64,000 nucleotides of DNA from Trichostrongylus colubriformis (GCA_963978905.1 OZ022257.1:17565664-17629663), one strand, 5' to 3'. Counted from the first letter of the stretch, positions 1 to 12,376 are shown. Translations and numbers: made by a program. Notes: generated from the letters alone by a model not told the origin.

Positions 1-1430
1 TGCCCTACACGCTCCACGTAGCTCGCACACTTCATAGTTCCGCCTACTGCATGTGCATTGAAAGAAACCACGAAGCACTCCTTGCAATACAGTGCGGTGA
101 ATGAAACCGAGAATCGCACGAGTTTTTTGGCAGAAACCGATAGTAAAATATTCTCATAAAGCAGCAATTACAATCTTCCAACGCTGGGCCCTCCTCTTTC
201 CCAGACCCTCCTGCTTTTCCGTTTCACAGGCCCTTCTGCTTTTTTTGGAGCCTTCTCACTGAGCCGTCATTAATAGAATCTACGAGCCATTTCGCAACTC
301 TAGTCCAATCTACCCTGTCTCGAGAGTTGATAGCGTTTTAATGCTATTTTCGAAACATTGAAACGAAGCTCCTTCGCGTGAGATGCCCCGAGCAATTTAC
401 GGACCATGCCCACTGTGTCAGTTCTAACAGGAATGGCAACCGACTTTCAAAACTCATAGTTCCGCCTACTGCATGTGTATTGAAAGAAACCACGAACAAT
501 GTAGTACAGGCCACGTTGAATCGAAAGTAGTTCTCTCAGATGCACATACCGCATTCGCTAGAAGGAAGGGCTGGGTTTGGTTCTTACTAGCAGTTAACTC
601 TTGAAGGCGATTCCACCACGCGTTGTTACCTGCAAGAGGGCGGAATAGAGGCATGGCGCTCATCAGTGGCCAACTATCAGCGGCGATCAAACCGAACTCT
701 TACTTCCAGCGATTGCGGTATGTGCTTTTCATGCTGCTTTTAAAATGAGCTGGCAAAAGAGTTGGGGGGGGGGGGGGAGAAAAGATCAAAGCATCCGTTC
801 CTGGAGCAATGGATACCAATTACTGAAAGGCCCCGAACGCTCCATGGGATCGGTTCCGCTTTCCGTCGTCGTCGAGAACATGATCCATTGTTTTGCCTCT
901 GATCAAGATCCCAAGTTAAAAAAATCATTTCAAGACCAAAGTAGGTTGACAGATGGTGAAGCTTTATGCGTAAATCGACAGATGATGAAACAGTTTGATG
1001 AGAATATTAGGCATAGGAAAGAATATATGTATATGGTCTGAATACATGAACGAATGAATCATTCAATGGAAAGCTGAATTAACGAATGAACGTATGATCG
1101 AATGAAGGATAATACAAATAAGGAATCGCGCGAATACGGAAATAGCGACAAGCTGCGTATAACTACTATGGTGAAGACTAGCCATAATGAGAGTGGCTGA
1201 TAGATGGACGATATTCGATGAATTTTCTTTTTGTCAATTCGCGGTTCGAACGAATGGCAGTGGGAGGAGTTGGGATCTAGAAAATGGAGATAGAAAACAG
1301 CTTCTCTCGAGATATGCCTAGCTGAACTGGTTATGTAAGCGAAAACGAGAGCTATGAATTGTGGACTGCTGACAGATGGGTGAGACAAAATGTACAAAGC
1401 CTAAATGATATAATAAGCCGGAAATAAGTC
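1..1430. repeat. Dispersed repeat, copy 1 (about 1.4 kb)
   Basis: This stretch recurs in the same orientation at 30958-33010. Matching landmarks include the opening TGCCCTACACGCTCCACGTA, a poly-G run (near 763 and 32295), a block starting AAAGGCCCCGAAC, and a closing block with TGAA-rich short repeats (near 1040 and 32635). A segment at 31-80 is itself repeated near 452-500. No open frame resembles a known protein. The family is unknown to me; a decayed non-autonomous element is one possibility. Confidence 0.75.
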
Positions 1431-1845
1431 ATACGTCAAACTGACGTGCTTCTTTTTCAATATATCTTGTATAATTGACCAATTGTTTCTGTCCTTAAAT
1501 AATCGTTCTTAATGAATTCCAACATTCTTTTAACTGCGTAATAATATTAATTTTCCGATACATGAAAATTTCAACCAATCACTCAAATATATTAATTACC
1601 TTCTCCATTACTCAGTGTATATCTGAGTAAAGCGACCAACTGGTCGTACCTTCTCTTCGTATCGGTTCGTACGTATGGTTTGATCAATTCTTTATATTTA
1701 GAATAATCATTTTATTAATTACTAGGTCGGTTGAACTATAATAACAATTTTCATAAGGAATACTAGCAGTGAAAGCAAACACAATTCAGTACCAAGTTAC
1801 AAAATTGTTAACATGCATACACAAAGATGATGTCTACGTTAAAAA
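1431..1845. other. AT-rich spacer, no gene seen
   Basis: The stretch is AT-rich and lies between the dispersed repeat and the end of the retroelement open frame. It may be the 3' untranslated part of that retroelement, but no terminal repeat or poly(A) tract marks its end. Confidence 0.5.
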
Positions 1846-3773
1846 TTACTGAACTAAATTCAAGAGTTTCTTGAAGAAATTTTTCAAGCTTTGTGGATTT
1901 AATTTATATTTGTATTTTATGAATTCGTTTTTAGTCGAACACTCAAAAAGGCAAGCAATGAATGTATCAGTGCAGTAACCTGACTCTTGTAATTGTGCGT
2001 TGGTACATGAATTTTAATCTATCCAAAAAATCTTTTTTGTTTGTACAAGTCCTCGCTGTTTTGAGTATTTCGGAATCAATGGTGTTGTATTTGATTTGAC
2101 AGGAAAGGTTGCTCAAGGAATTGAGGAATCGTTTAATGATGAAATTGAAACTATCTGTTTTATTATACATTTTTGTGTGAATTTTGTTATTTATGATGTT
2201 AATCTCTAGATCAAGGTAGTTGCACTTTTGTTCATGATCGTGAGTAATTTCAAGTTCTAAAATGTTTTTGTAAACATTATCGTTGAGTGTATTCAGGATG
2301 GTTTAAGTGTCTGTATTATGTATTATTAATATGTCATCCATGTATCTGAAAGGTATGAGTTGTAGCTTCTGAGTGTTGTGAAATTCAAGAGAGAAAATGT
2401 ATTCATAGTAGGACAAAGTGAGATCGGCTAATATTGGACTTACATTACTCCCTTGCGGTACTTCTATTTTTTGAATGAAAAGTTTTTCAGAAAATGTACA
2501 GTAGCTATTTTTCAATAAGTAGTCCAGGAGATATATTATGTCTGTGATGTCATAATAATTGTAATTTTTATAGGATAGATTGTTCGTGTAAAAAGTTTCA
2601 AAGTCACTACTAGCAAGAAATTTTTTATTGCTGTTTTTAAAACGTATTTCCAAAATTTCTTTGATATTGTACATTATTTTCGAGTGTGGTAGTTATGAAC
2701 ATATTAGTGAAATCAGCTGAAAAAAGCTTCAAATGTTTAATTTTTATATTTTGAAGTTGTTCACTGATATTTATAATATTGATTGCCCGATATCCGATGA
2801 GGTGTAAGTTTCTACTTTCTATGGTATTATTGTAGTTAATAAAGTGTACCCTAATGAATTTCAAGAGTTTGGTAAGTGCTAAGGAAAGAGGTTTAAGACT
2901 ACTAGTTGTTGCTCCTGTAATAAATCTAAGTTTGATAGGTGATTTATGCAGTTTTGGAATAGCGTAGATTATGGGTACAGTTGTATCTGATATATTATTA
3001 ATGTTATTTATATCGTTGAATTTTCGATGTCTTTCAATTGGATTTGCTTGATTTTCGGTGTCTATGTGTACATATGGATTATTAGTATTTTGTTCACAAT
3101 AGAGTGATTATTACATTCCATACCCATTTCTTTCATAATGATTTGTATGTAGAATTTTTTACATATGATTCTATTTTTATTGCTAGCTTTATCTAATGGG
3201 CAAAAAATGAAATATTGTTGCAACTTCTTAATTTCTGATTTGATGTGATAATCAATTATAGATGTGGTGGAAAGCCAATCTGCATAGAGTTTGGGTTTCA
3301 AAGTTTTGGACAGTTTTGTTTTAATAATTTTAAGCAATTCGTTTAATGTCAAGGTATTTAATTTGTATTTGCACTTGATAACATCTATATAAGTATCCAC
3401 AGTCGTTTTAATCCAACTCTTCATCGAGTTTTTAGTGGTAGGTGTTGGAATTCTGTACTCACAACCTTTATCAAGTATATTTTTAATCTGTTTATTATCA
3501 ATAATATTGGTATCACCTGCTACCACATGTCCATGATACTGATCTAAAGAGTTTTTGTAAGTATCGTTTTCGCAAATGCATTGATTTCTAAGTATATCAA
3601 CAATATTTTGTTGGGTCAAATTTTTTTAGTGTTTTGTTATAGATGAAGAACAGCTGTGAGTCTGGGATTTCATATTTATACACAACCCTGGAAGGAATAT
3701 AATGCACTGTGGTACTGTTTTGGATTATTCTCTTAATACTGCAAGAATTCACAATTTTGTTGATATTAATATA
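1846..3773 (-). pseudogene. Broken retroelement reverse transcriptase (Penelope-like type), 3' part
   Basis: Read on the minus strand in several frames, this is a reverse transcriptase split by frameshifts. In order: HVVAGDTNIIDN then CEYRIPTP (within 3062-3619); FCPLDKASNK and ICKKFYIQ; an ADFTNMFITTT segment (2637-2864, equivalent of the first catalytic block); VPQGSNVSPILADLTLSYYE and then FRYMDDILI (2303-2674), with the YMDD catalytic box intact; KMYNKTDSFNFIIKRF (1967-2170); and a tail, LQESGYCTDTFIACLFEC, in another frame ending at a stop at 1846-1848. The block order and the tail with G-Y and a basic helix fit eukaryotic retroelements of Penelope-like type, but I cannot exclude a sister group. 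No endonuclease domain is visible. It is AT-rich compared with neighbours and non-functional. Its upstream part lies beyond the insertion, at 7606-8089. Confidence 0.75.
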
Positions 3774-3835
3774 TTGGGTTGGGGAATAAGTCCCCGCCGT
3801 TTTTTTTCATATTTTCCCTTCATCTTTCGACAGAG
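3774..3835 (+). repeat. Left terminal inverted repeat of the mariner-like element
   Basis: This pairs with the complement of 7529-7603. The outer 30 or so bases are nearly identical and the inner half is imperfect because of an insertion in the right copy. Confidence 0.8.
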
Positions 3836-4364
3836 AGACAGAGTGCGTCACTTCTGCACTCCACCCATGCCACACTGCCTCCTCCAGCCACGCCACCCTG
3901 CCTCCTCCACCTTTGCCACACTGTCTCGCTTGAAGGCTGCCAGCATTGCCACTGGCACTCGCACCCGCCGCGCCGCTCGCCACGGGGGCCACGCGATTTT
4001 TTGGCGTATTTCCCCTCACCCATCAAAGTCTAGTAGATCCGTGATGCGTGGCCATCTAAACATCACATACAACACTTCTAGCATGAGGGGTTTATCCAAG
4101 GGAAGTAAGCTGCATGTCTAGAGCCACGTTGATATGTTACGAACTCACCGTGAACAAGCATATCGTCTGGAACCCTAATTCTCATTTATAGGCATGTCAC
4201 CTTTCCGCATCCCTCATTTGCCGCACTCTTCCGTTATATACACCGCGAGAAAGGCTATTATGGTTTACGGTATAGGATTACGGTGTTGCCGCAATGTACA
4301 CACGACACATTGCCAAGATGTCGAAAGTGAATTCATCAGGTCTCAATTGTAATCACACTCTTTT

Positions 4365-4520
4365 CTTGCGCTTTCACTTATTCTTCATTTAATTGTTTTA
4401 CTTGTTTGCTGCTGTGTGTTGCTTCACTCATTTCACATCATCAGGAATTAATGAAATACACTCTACGAGAGAACAAATGACATCTCTACAGCGGACAACT
4501 CGGAAAGTCAGTGTGTGCAG
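4365..4520 (+). repeat. Dispersed repeat family R2, copy 1
   Basis: A segment built around TTTGCTGCTGTGTGTTGC and a TTTCACATCATCA block also occurs at 15191-15360 in the same orientation and at 60460-60605 in reverse. All copies are diverged and none encodes a recognisable protein. Confidence 0.6.
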
Positions 4521-5214
4521 TTAGAAGTAATGCGAATGTGATGCGAGTATACACCACAGCGTCGCGCTTTTGAATCCGGATTTTTCCACCAATTATCGCT
4601 TCTAACCTTGAATGTCCGTTACAAAGTGATCTCTTCTTTGCGCCTTCCTCTTACTTCGGACCCCTTCCGGTTTTTTTACCCGAAATATTCACTGAGCGTT
4701 GTGTGCAGTGAACGCTCAATAAGAGGCCCACTGAAGACATCTTGTCCTACAGAGAGGTTGGTAATGTAGAATAACCTCCATGCTAAGATTTTGGTCGCAG
4801 TATCTTGCATCCTAAGCTTTTATTTACATATGGCTCGTTTTTTGCGGTACTGACGGTGCTGTTCGTAGTCAGGGGCCATTGCGAAATATGATGAATTTTT
4901 CTTAAGACTTTTATATTCGATGCCTTAGAACGGTCTTCATATGATATTCCGCATAATATTACGGCCAGAGAAGAGAAGTGAGGGCTGCTCCGAACTGCAG
5001 CTCCTCCTCAAACCAATCTCCTAGAAATTGAACTCCAATGAGACCAAAGCGTGCAGAGTGACAAAATGGAGCACTAACATAATCGAGCAAGCAGAGAACA
5101 GGCGTTTGAAGCCTGCACCTAATGCGACGCGACATCAATTTGTAGAGTTGAATTTAAGTACGGACCGATCTCTTGCGATAAAATCTCCTGTTTTTATGTA
5201 ATCGGCGGTGTCTC

Positions 5215-5705
5215 TTAAAGGCACACCACGCGATTAATTGTGAGAGCTATCGCGCGTATCACAGGACGTGAAGTCCCTCTCTACCCACCTGTCAAGAAAA
5301 AAAACCAAGATTTCCTCACAACCACCAAAAATGGAACTCCCTGTATTCAGTCCCCGTACGAGCATTGGAGCCTGTAGAAGAGCTTTTGCTCGATGATATC
5401 GCGCAAAATGGTACGATATCACCTGTTCTTCCCTGTTGAAGCTGCCCTCACTATTGAACTCGCTGCCTTATCTTGTCTTATCATAAGCTTCCTTCTCCAC
5501 GTAAGAGCCACGTTGGAAATTTGTTCGTCTAAGGTCAGGAGTGATTCGGCTCGATGGGCTCAACTCGGCTCGGGTTGAGCGCGATTATCGCCGCGAGGAT
5601 GCACTACAAAGCCGCAACAAGGGTGAAACCTGGCCACCTATCTAAGGACCTACTTCCCCCAAGAAAGTAAGACACTAATGTGATTATCGCGTGGTGTGCC
5701 TTTAA
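5215..5705. mobile_element. TTAA-flanked MITE
   Basis: The ends are inverted: TTAAAGGCACACCACGCGAT at 5215 and its complement ending at 5705. TTAA tetranucleotides (5215-5218, 5702-5705) can be read as the target duplication, giving an element of 5219-5701 with terminal repeats starting AGGCACACCACGCGAT. TTAA duplications are typical of piggyBac-like elements and of palindromic TTAA MITEs known in nematodes. No transposase-like frame is seen within its roughly 480 bases. Confidence 0.75.
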
Positions 5706-6884
5706 TTATATCTTCCACCAAGACAGTGCTTCTGTTTACATGGGTCACTCAAAGGAATGGCGGTTGCAATCTCAAAATATAAATTTTTGTACGAATAACT
5801 TGCAATTCTGATATCAACCCTGAAAGATATCTCAGGATCATGTCTGAAACACATACGTACACCGATAATCGCTATTACTAAAACGAAAAATTGCTGAAGC
5901 AGGCAGCCGTCAAAGTAATTTATAAAGGCTAGTGCAAGCGATAATGGCATTAAAAGGGATGTGGAAAATTTTTTGCTTAGTTGTGTGTTTGAAAAAAAAT
6001 TAAAATCAGTGGTGACCTTGCAATCATGAAATAGTACAAAAAATCAAACTTTTTTGCAAAAATATTAGTGCAAAAGTCATGGCCATCGAAGCTAGTTTGT
6101 AAGCGCACTTTGTCTTGGGAAATCTGCGAGCAATATTTCAAAAATGTCGGTAAGGAGCCATTTCGATTTTGCAAGACTAAAAGTCGGAGGTGACCATATT
6201 GGTATGCAACGCACAGTGTGGAGATGGCGATCTGGAAATTGAATGAACAAGTTTAAGGTGATCCAAAGCAGAAGAAGAAAATGAAGCATTCTACAACTTG
6301 CTACAGGTAATCCATTTCAATACTTAAATGTGGCTCTTAGTACATATGATCCGAATATCTTTTAAGCGCATTCACTTTGGCCAGCCTGCTGATGATTGCT
6401 GTTTTCTTCATCAAAGAGTGATGAAAATGTCTTATTATATGTTTTAAATGAATGAGTGACTCAAGTGAGTATGTTGATGGAATACGGAAATATTAAGAAA
6501 TTTGCTGTGTCGTTAAAGAGCGCATGCCTTTTCATTTTTCCTTCATATTTCAAAAAAATTTCTTCACAAAACTGTCCCAGAAACATGTTTTCAGACTGAT
6601 TCCATGAAGAATTGCGTAACTGAATAAAGTGGTGAATCTATGTGATTGTCTAAACATTTTTCATAATACTCCCACATTCGAATTACAGCGGTTTCGAAGG
6701 CACATTCCACATTCTTGAAGAGGGTGCGTGGCCTTAACCACTGTTGGTAGAAAATCGTTAGCGACCGCCGCACTACAGTCCTACAGTCCCTTGCGGGAAA
6801 GAGGATGGGGAGGGTCAAGCGTTGCGTCGAGGATCCGATCTCAAAAACAGGGTTTTCCAAGCGTCTGCGTCTTCCGTCTGCAAG

Positions 6885-7085
6885 CTTTCCCCATATCAAA
6901 AGAATCGTGCAGGGAAAAAATGAGTTTCTCTGCTGCCCATATATTCATGTTGTATTAGCTTAATAAGAGTCGCTGCAATTTCACACGAAAATGTGAGGAT
7001 CCACCAAAGATACAGCTCCTCAAACTGTCGGACTCTGGCCGCGCCTTCGAGTAAGCGCCCTGTATCCTAGCCCTTTTCTCACTTT
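6885..7085 (+). repeat. Foldback repeat FB1, left arm only
   Basis: The stretch matches the left arm of the foldbacks at 15370-15792 and 52960-53365: an ATCGTGCA block, AATGAG, a TTTCAC block and ATACAGCTCCTCAAACT. The right arm is missing, so this copy is truncated or was captured by the surrounding mariner-like element. Confidence 0.65.
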
Positions 7086-7144
7086 TTCGGGTGGACCTTT
7101 GCATGCTGCCCTTGCTAACAATAAGTTATGGGAGGGTAATGGTA

Positions 7145-7545
7145 TCATTTTGTAGAGCAAAGAAAGCTCCATCAACTGCATATATAAACACCCTCTCCAA
7201 TCTCGATGGTAGGCGAGGAAGAGGAGATAACGAAAGTGCACACTTTTGCGAGTTTTGCATTTGTGAGTCTTATAAACAGCAAAAAGTTGGGCGATTTGAA
7301 TAAAAAATAGTCTCATTCTGTAGAGCTGAAAAAGCTCTATCGAAAACATATACACATACATCTTTTGATCTCGATGGCAGACGAGAAAGGTGAGGTGCGC
7401 AAACGCCAATTCTTTGCCTTCAGCTTACTTCATTTCCAAACCTCATAAATATTAAGTAGACGAAGAAATCTAAAAACAGATGGTAGCATTTTATAGAGCA
7501 AAAAAAGCTCTATCGAAAACATATATAGCTTTGTCGAAAGATGGA
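7145..7545 (+). repeat. Three subterminal direct repeats
   Basis: Units begin near 7147, 7315 and 7488. Each has ATTTTGTAGAGC or a close variant, then AAAGCTC, TATCGAAAACATATA and, in the first two, a TCTCGATGG block. Spacing is about 170 bases. They lie just inside the right end of the 3774-7603 element, where transposase-binding subterminal repeats would be expected. Confidence 0.65.
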
Positions 7546-7603
7546 GGGAACAGTATGAAAAACGGGGTTAGAAAAAACGGCGGGGACTTATTTCCCAACC
7601 CAA
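7529..7603 (-). repeat. Right terminal inverted repeat of the mariner-like element
   Basis: This is the complement of 3774-3835, with about 13 extra bases next to the T run. It is followed directly by TA at 7604-7605. Confidence 0.8.
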
Positions 7604-7605
7604 TA

Positions 7606-8089
7606 ATTTAAAACTTGATGTACATAGGTTGTGGGTAAGGTACAATAATCATTATTTCTATTTTTGGAATTATCTTTTTTTGTTATTTTTGAATTGAAAG
7701 TTGCATAACAAACCAAATAGCAAGAAGTTTTTGTCATCAGGTGTATGTGTAAAGAATGAGTCTGTATAACATAAATTGATAATTTTTGTAATAACTTTTT
7801 AAGTCAATCCGTATAATTCTCTTTCGATTGCTTTGAAATCGGATGCGTTATTTAATGTTTCAATAAATTTGTTTACTTCCGAATTAGTGTTTTTCTTATT
7901 TCTATTTTTATGATTTTTCTTACCTTTCCTTCCTCTTTTTCTGAGGATTCTAAGATTTAAATACGGGTGTTCTGGTTTATAGGTGAGAGGGTTAATAATA
8001 CTGGGAATATTACCGTATGCTTTTATACAATCATTATTCCCAAATGGAAAGGCTGTAATCAATAATTTTAAGTTGAGTGTGTAAATCAA
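7606..8089 (-). pseudogene. Broken retroelement, upstream part
   Basis: This is the probable 5' continuation of the retroelement at 1846-3773, cut off by the mariner-like insertion. It shares the AT-rich base use and minus-strand frame. The open frame at 7799-8089 has an ALQ-poor, Lys/Asn-rich basic stretch (KRGRKGKKNHKNRNKKN, around residues 52-68), which could be a nucleic-acid-binding N-terminal region. Assignment rests on position and composition more than on motifs. Confidence 0.5.
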
Positions 8090-8280
8090 AAACTCTTGGT
8101 GTTGTGTACAAAATGTTTCAGTTCGTTTGCAAGTGCGATCGTAATGAAAGATCGGTCGGCGCGTGTGTCAAGAAGGATTTCCACCTTATTCTAGAGATCA
8201 CGCACTCCGTCATGTATGTGCAAATCTTGTCGGCAGTAACACTCTGCTGCTATCTGAAACAGTGACATTTTTCTGGAATG

Positions 8281-9415
8281 CTACTTCCTGAGTTGAATGG
8301 TATCTGAACTGTCCTCATTCTCTACACAGTTGGGTTCTACTGGTACAGAAAGTGTTTTGACCCTGTTATCAGACCTCTGACCATTTGTGGCATTTCCCTG
8401 CGTGTCTGTTGCGGTGCATAGTGATTTGCCCCAGCTTGGTGAGGTACTTCTCCTTCCCCCTCCTGATCTATGGAGTATTTTGGGTGGATCATCCTGTCTC
8501 CTTCGGCACAAGGTATTGTGATGTTTCACTCCTTCACAACTCGAGCAGTCTTTTATCCAAAGCGCTTTTTTCCGTAGTTGAAATATTTGTTTTGCCTCTG
8601 CATTAGCGAATGTCGCGCTGGTATGTTTGTGACTGCATACAGTCAGATGATTTGTGCCGTAATGGTTCATAGATAATACAGGCTGATGTTTTCTTACCTG
8701 GTGCATTTTCTTGAAAGGCACGCTCCACGCTCTGGTGTTGTAATATTTCTTTCTGTTGCCGGGGTTACTGTAGTACTGTTGGTTAACCACACACAGAGAT
8801 GGACCTTTCATAGCGATGAGGTTATCGGAGGTACACAAGATATTCTTCATAACTCAATCACTAGCACTTTTGTTAAGAGAGAAAAACTTCGCAAGAACTT
8901 TTCGTTGCAGCTCAGGCTCATCTTTTGTCAAAAGGCTCTGCGTGAGGGATGAGGCATTCAGCAAAATGTCTAGTTCTTCCAACTGCGCCTTAATTGATAG
9001 TATCTTATCAATAAGATGAGCCTGAGCCGAAAGTGTGAGGGTTTGCGCTTTTGCCGCTTCCAGCCGAGACTGCAGCTCATTCATGGGTGCAGACTGGTTA
9101 CCGTATTTATTTATCAAGAGTTGAACTACTTGGACATATCTAACTTTCAATGCTGAAAATTTTTTCGAGTGCCCACGCAAAGCACTAACTGTTCGCTTGT
9201 TGCTCTGGTAGGTACTCGATGATGTCTAGCGCGTCTGTGAACTCACGCAACACATTGCCAAGAATGGCAGGTGAAGCCGCTACTTTGATTATGAGTGCTT
9301 TTGTACTGGCCGACGACGATGAATCATCCATGCAACACTTCGGGAAGGCTTCCACCCCTTCGATACCCTTTTTATGTTGTCCGTATAGCGAGCGATCTGA
9401 GAGATATGCGTCCAA
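8281..9415 (-). pseudogene. Decayed BEL/Pao retrotransposon gag
   Basis: Three minus-strand frames join in order: 9415-9185, 9180-8854 and 8850-8281. The middle one has a predicted coiled-coil stretch (LQSRLEAAKAQTLTL, then SIKAQLEELD). The last carries a zinc knuckle, C-x2-C-x4-H-x4-C (CSSCEGVKHHNTLC, residues 102-115, at 8506-8547). An Arg/Ser-rich basic stretch follows (HRSGGGRRSTSPS). This order resembles gag of nematode BEL/Pao retrotransposons, which package element RNA in cytoplasmic particles. Stops and frameshifts separate the pieces, and no protease, reverse transcriptase or long terminal repeat is visible nearby, so it is a fragment. Family assignment is from memory of the motif. 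Confidence 0.6.
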
Positions 9416-11021
9416 CCGTACCCCTTTTCAATAATTGATTGCGGTAAAAGTGTTCAAGTGAAAGATTCATTATTAATAAAGCGTAAGACTGAAAAATGTA
9501 ACTGTAGGTACGAAAAATCTGGCTCTGAATCGCTGAATAGTTGGTGAAACGAAAAATATGTACAAGATGAATGCGTAGAAAAAGATGATGAATGCGTGAA
9601 ATTGATTACTGGCAAAATCTCAGGGAATTCTGCAAAAATGCAAGACATTGAAAGAAATAAAATCAAAATAGAAATATTAGGTTATAAGGAAAGTTTCGGC
9701 CGGTATTTCTCAATTTCAACTTCGGGAGATCATAACTCGGCTCAGACTGCATCTTTTCTCACAGAATAAGCACCATTTGATTCGCTACACTTCTGGCTAC
9801 ATCATGGATGTTTGCACATCTCATTTTGATGAAGGGCTTCTGATTTATATGGCGCGATATCAAAATAGTCGGTTCCAAATCACCATTCTTTTTGAACACA
9901 CTGCTATTGAAGGACCGTTCAGATGTTTGGAAAAGTGGTGCTTAGTTAGTGCTGGATCTGGTGAACATGATGGACGAGTAAAGGCTCTAGCCTGCAACTG
10001 CTTCAATTACTGAAAGAGGATTCGTGGAATATGCGCTTACGTATAGCTGCTGTGAGGGGTCCCGCGGCACCCATTCTCTGGGTTTTTGTTTCCAAATCAA
10101 GGCTACTCGAGGTGGTTAACCACGATTGTGTGTTGAGGGCCAATACTTTTGGCCATCTCCTGCAAATATGGGCGCTCATCGTTTTCTGCCGTTTTATTTG
10201 AAGCGATTTGATTAATTGAAAATTTGAGCAACTCATGACACATTTTGGTCACCTCGGCTGGGACTCGGCTAAACAAGAGGGAAGTGAAGTCATCTAAGGA
10301 GTGCCATTTTCACAGTACTTCAATATTTCCCTAATAATTCGAAAATCTTGTGGCATTCCAACCAAAACACGTAATCAAAAACAGCAACTTTTTGTCTACC
10401 TAAGGAGCACAATATGTGAGCTAATTCATGGTTGACTTTATCTTCTGAACGCGAAGATTCAAATTTATCTTCTGAACGCGACAGACCGGCTAAAACTTTC
10501 CTTACAACCTAATAAATTCAGCAAAACAGCGAAATGAGTGTAAAAAGTAACTAAAAGAATGACGAGATTTCAGCGAGTGTCTTCGAGCCTCTCGCGGCGG
10601 ATACTGTATGTTTTTGATAGGGAGAGGGAGATAGTACGCCGCCGTGCAAGATGCTTGAACCTCTCTTTGTACACACCAAAACGTGATGCAACAAGACCAC
10701 TGCTGTTGCAAAGAAGTGAGCACATGACCAAACAATCTCCAAAAGAATAAATCGCGTTCAGGCCCCACAAGCTTCATGTAGCTGATTCAAGTTGGTGTAT
10801 GATAACTAGAACTAGAGACCACAACGGGTATAGAATACTGATATGCGTCCCCCTGGTATCCAACAAACGATTTTGTATGAGAGATTTTTCAGGAGAAGAT
10901 CACTGACGGCCCAGCTTTATGAAGCCGATTGCATCTGACAGCAGTGGGCTTGTCGCATCACGTTTTGGTATGTGAGGTATTTCACCATCTGTCATGAATA
11001 TTGGCATATTCATGATAAAAC
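9416..11021. other. No gene recognised
   Basis: Several short open frames exist (for example 9777-10013 and 10502-10777), but none has a recognisable domain, convincing splice sites or supporting codon pattern. No inverted ends were found. Confidence 0.5.
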
Positions 11022-12376
11022 CCTAACAAGGAAGGCCTACCAGGTCATGGTAAGCTTTTTCAAAACGGTTTTTTGCATTTTATATGGTCACATACATGAA
11101 GCAAAAAACCAGTCTCAAACTCGGCAAAATCGTTTTGGGAAGCCCAAAAAATGAGTGACAAATGTTGCTTAGAAAGAAGCAATTTTGACCAGTTTGCTGC
11201 AAAGCTTTCCAGCGTCGGCGTGCAGTATATGCATATCGGAAGACTGTTTTCAAACCTACGCCAAAACCACTGCGAACTGGTTCAAAAATGTAGAATCTCT
11301 TATGCTAACTGCTGAACGAAGCAAAGAAAACTCATGAGGGATGCGCAGAGCAGCCTTTGCGAAGTGGTTGGCTGGCCGATGGATAGTGGGATGGACTGGC
11401 ATTGGCACAGTGGAGAAGGCTACTGTAGTTCAATTCCCTCGACGTCCACGTTTTTGCATTTTCTTAATTTTCTTTGCCTAGCGCTTAACTACTTGCGCAC
11501 ATGCAAAATGGGTGCAATTTCCGTTGGTGGTGCGCCAAACTCACCTCGTTTACAAATTTTCAGTGACTAACTTATTTGGACCCTTCAGCCCCCCTAGCAC
11601 CCCTGCCAGGCGTTTCCGTGCTGAACTAGTGTGATATTCGTGCTCAGGAGACCCAATTAGCTCTCGATACAGGATATTATCCAAATTGAGATTTTGACCC
11701 AAACTCGAGACAATGAGATGGACATGGGCACATAGTCACTGCTCTACTTGCGCAGACGAACCACTACCAGTCGCGATTAAATGCAATGGAGCATGTGCAA
11801 AATCAACGCATTCCTAGTGAACTGTACCCAGCAACACTATGCGTTGGAAAAAAAATAGCAGACACTCCCTTATATCGGCTACCGACCTCCTTTCGTTGAG
11901 TGTTCTTTACTATGGTAGTGGTAGTACTATTGGTCACCCAATTTCTGAGTTTGGGTAAAAACCGCGATCAGGCTGAATACATGTTACCCAGGGTAGTTCG
12001 ACCCCCTGAGCATGAATATCACACGTGCTTTGCGGGAAAACCCCTAGTTTCCATGTTATGGGCGTTGGCAGGTCCAAACAAATCATTCGCCTGATAGGCA
12101 AAAATACTGAAGATAGCGGTTCCCTGGCAAGATGAAAATTGATTTTGCACACATTTTGAACGTGCGGTCACACATGAGCACAAATGGATGAAAACTAGAT
12201 AAATGCAAAAATTTGGCATCAGGGGGATCGAACCATTGACCATTTTCTGGGCCCCCCAAAACCATTTAGCCGAATTTGAGACCGGTTTTTTGCTTCATGT
12301 ATGTGACCCTATAAAATGCAGAAAAGCGTTTTGAGAAAGCTCACCATGACCTGATGGGCCTTCCGTGTAAGATGGT
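11022..12376. repeat. Foldback repeat FB2, copy 1 (about 1.35 kb)
   Basis: The left end (11022-11150, with AGGTCATGGTAAGC and CACATACATGAAGCAAAAAA) is the inverse of the right end (12240-12376). A second inverted pair lies further in: a GTGTGATATTCGTGCTCAGG block near 11630 against its complement near 12010. The element is thus largely palindromic. A stretch at about 11160-11480 in the left half has no partner and may be an insertion. No transposase-like frame is seen. The right 900 bases recur at 13657-14525. Confidence 0.75.

Larger units (their letters stand above)
3774..7603. mobile_element. Mariner-like TIR element inserted in the retroelement
   Basis: The ends are inverted copies: TTGGGTTGGGGAATAAGTCC at 3774 and its complement (one mismatch) ending at 7603. 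Similarity then runs inward for about 60-75 bases (CCCCGCCG, a T run, TTTCGACA). Both ends are flanked by TA (3772-3773, 7604-7605), the target duplication expected of Tc1/mariner elements. No transposase is recognisable inside, so this is a non-autonomous or gutted copy. The interior holds a dispersed repeat (4365-4520), a TTAA MITE (5215-5705), half of a foldback repeat (6885-7085) and three subterminal repeats (7145-7545). It splits a reverse-transcriptase pseudogene and is therefore younger than it. Confidence 0.8.

Noticed and set aside
763..777. Long G or C runs (also 17191-17213, 31507-31515, 37850-37858, 49911-49929)
   Set aside because: Homopolymers with no consistent context; possible sequencing-length uncertainty, not a feature in themselves.
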